DNA of 64,000 nt. Origin: Desulfovibrio sp. Marseille-P6017. Lineage in GTDB: Bacteria > Bacillota_A > Clostridia > Peptostreptococcales > Peptostreptococcaceae. This document shows positions 63,031-64,000 of this stretch, piece after piece. Position 1 is the stretch's first letter, and every line of letters starts with the position of its first letter. The stretch covers positions 186,001 to 250,000 of the forward strand of contig UWOR01000003.1 of NCBI GenBank assembly GCA_900604495.1. Reading direction: 5' to 3'. The translations under genes were made by a program, and so were the position numbers. The notes under the pieces are model-generated. The model was not told where the DNA came from and searched no databases. It saw only the letters and a list, made by a program, of their open reading frames with translations.

Positions 63031-64000
63031 ATGAATAAAAAAAGGTCAGATAGGGGATTATATAAAAGTTTAGCTACTATATTAGTAGCAAATAGCTTTA
63101 CAGTATTATCACCAGTCATATCGCATGCAAATCAATTAATAGCAAATAAAGTAGTAAGTCTAGAGAATACTTCAGTTATAAGTAAAGACTATGCATCAAT
63201 ACTAAATAACAATTTAATAGATTTTAATGGAAGTTTTGAGGATAAAATAGGAACAGGAAATGATATATCACTATGGAAAGATAAGGTTAAACCTAAATAT
63301 TGGGAGGTTTCATCATATGGCAATGGTAATGCACCAAAGGGTGAAATTGTAAATGATGTTAAAGATGGTAAAAATGCAGTTAAATTGGTACTAAATAATT
63401 CGATTGGTTTTTTTAAAACTGTAACTGGTTCATCTCCTAAGATAGAAAGTGGGAGAGATTATAAATTAAGTACATGGATAAAAACAGAAAACTTAGTATC
63501 TGAAAGTAATATGGCACCTATTTTAATAAAAGTAGAACAATTAGATAGTAAAAATAACGTACTAGAACGTAATAATATAGACACAATAAGTGATGCAAAT
63601 GAGTGGACTAACTTAAGTGGAACTATTACAGCTAATGAAAAGGCAGAAAGATTAAGAATTGTAGTTCAAATTGATGAAGGATTAAAAAATGTTGTATCTG
63701 GAAATGTATATTTAGATGATTTTACCTTAGAAGAACTAGAAAAAGAGCCTACTAGTATAAGTTTAAATGAAAGTAGTATAGAAATAACTCCAGGAAATAG
63801 TAAAAAATTAGATTATACTATAGAGCCACTACAAGCAAATAAACAAAATGTTGTGTGGACAAGTAGCGATCAAAGTGTTGCAAAGGTAGATGAAAATGGA
63901 CTGATAAAGGCTAATAAAGCAGGAAGTGCAAAAATAACAGCTACAATAGAAAAATATCCACAATTTAAAGCAGAATGTAAAATAGAAGTTAAAGGAACTA
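63031..64000 (+). CDS. Secreted carbohydrate-binding/Big2-domain protein (3' end outside window)
   Basis: A 323-codon partial frame starting at ATG 63031 behind AGAGGGGGA. It has a signal peptide (residues about 10-31, ending near SHA), then a beta-sandwich domain of CBM4/9 type (NNNLIDFNGSFEDK ... VYLDDFTLEE, about residues 50-235), then a bacterial Ig-like group 2 domain (ITPGNSKKLDYTIEPLQANK with VVWTSSDQSVAKVDENG). The frame is open at the right edge. Such proteins are usually large extracellular glycosidases or adhesins, so a catalytic part may follow outside the window. It is not preceded by a riboswitch, unlike the M60 protease. Confidence 0.85.
   Translation, partial: MNKKRSDRGLYKSLATILVANSFTVLSPVISHANQLIANKVVSLENTSVISKDYASILNNNLIDFNGSFEDKIGTGNDISLWKDKVKPKYWEVSSYGNGNAPKGEIVNDVKDGKNAVKLVLNNSIGFFKTVTGSSPKIESGRDYKLSTWIKTENLVSESNMAPILIKVEQLDSKNNVLERNNIDTISDANEWTNLSGTITANEKAERLRIVVQIDEGLKNVVSGNVYLDDFTLEELEKEPTSISLNESSIEITPGNSKKLDYTIEPLQANKQNVVWTSSDQSVAKVDENGLIKANKAGSAKITATIEKYPQFKAECKIEVKGT

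Noticed and set aside
1..64000. CRISPR arrays, insertion sequences, tRNA or rRNA genes
   Set aside because: No regularly spaced repeats, transposase motifs or complete tRNA/rRNA-like sequence were found on reading through the window.

Overview
The window is very AT-rich DNA with nearly every gene on the + strand. The type I c-di-GMP riboswitch, B12-dependent glycerol dehydratase, [FeFe]-hydrogenase with its maturases and many PTS/ABC sugar genes point to an anaerobic Firmicute, most likely a Peptostreptococcaceae gut clostridium (Paraclostridium, Paeniclostridium or Romboutsia-like). This is inferred from gene content and style only. No rRNA, tRNA, CRISPR array or transposase was found.

Layout: (1) 1-6720: a Bax-inhibitor-1 membrane protein (cut by the window edge), an unusual sigma-70-like protein, a zinc-ribbon protein, then a tight three-gene operon: ImmA/IrrE-type protease, nucleotidyl cyclase-Nudix fusion, and a frameshifted membrane effector resembling Pycsar effectors. 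A decayed c-di-GMP riboswitch lies after it. (2) 6950-12911: glycerophosphodiesterase, PHP phosphatase and a Ugp-type ABC importer, with Pho-box-like repeats upstream: a phosphate/glycerol scavenging module. (3) 13300-19334: LacI regulator, sucrose PTS, sucrose-6-phosphate hydrolase and two PfkB sugar kinases, with a clear operator. (4) 19545-25113: a decayed LytTR/GHKL two-component system and an intact FtsX-type ABC exporter. (5) 25890-37628: YesM/YesN-type two-component system, BMP-type nucleoside-binding protein, full nucleoside catabolic set (pdp, deoC, deoB, punA, nupC), split transketolase and transaldolase, feeding nucleoside ribose into the pentose phosphate pathway. (6) 37915-51961: PocR regulator, glycerol dehydratase with reactivase, 1,3-propanediol dehydrogenase, [FeFe]-hydrogenase, HydE-HydG-HydF and an unknown gene: two outlets for fermentation electrons. 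(7) 52489-64000: a DUF2871-like protein, a c-di-GMP riboswitch controlling a 2132-residue secreted M60 metalloprotease, a PucR regulator, an OFA-type MFS transporter, and the start of another secreted protein.

The most striking large-scale structure is a series of fragments resembling the 3' end of tmRNA (ssrA), at about 6722, 13010 and 19356 and, more decayed, 25139, 37711 and 51982. They sit between the functional modules, usually followed directly by a terminator. This suggests that the region grew by repeated insertion at the ssrA 3' end, each insertion leaving an att scar. The other main lead is the Pycsar-like operon at 3366-5931.
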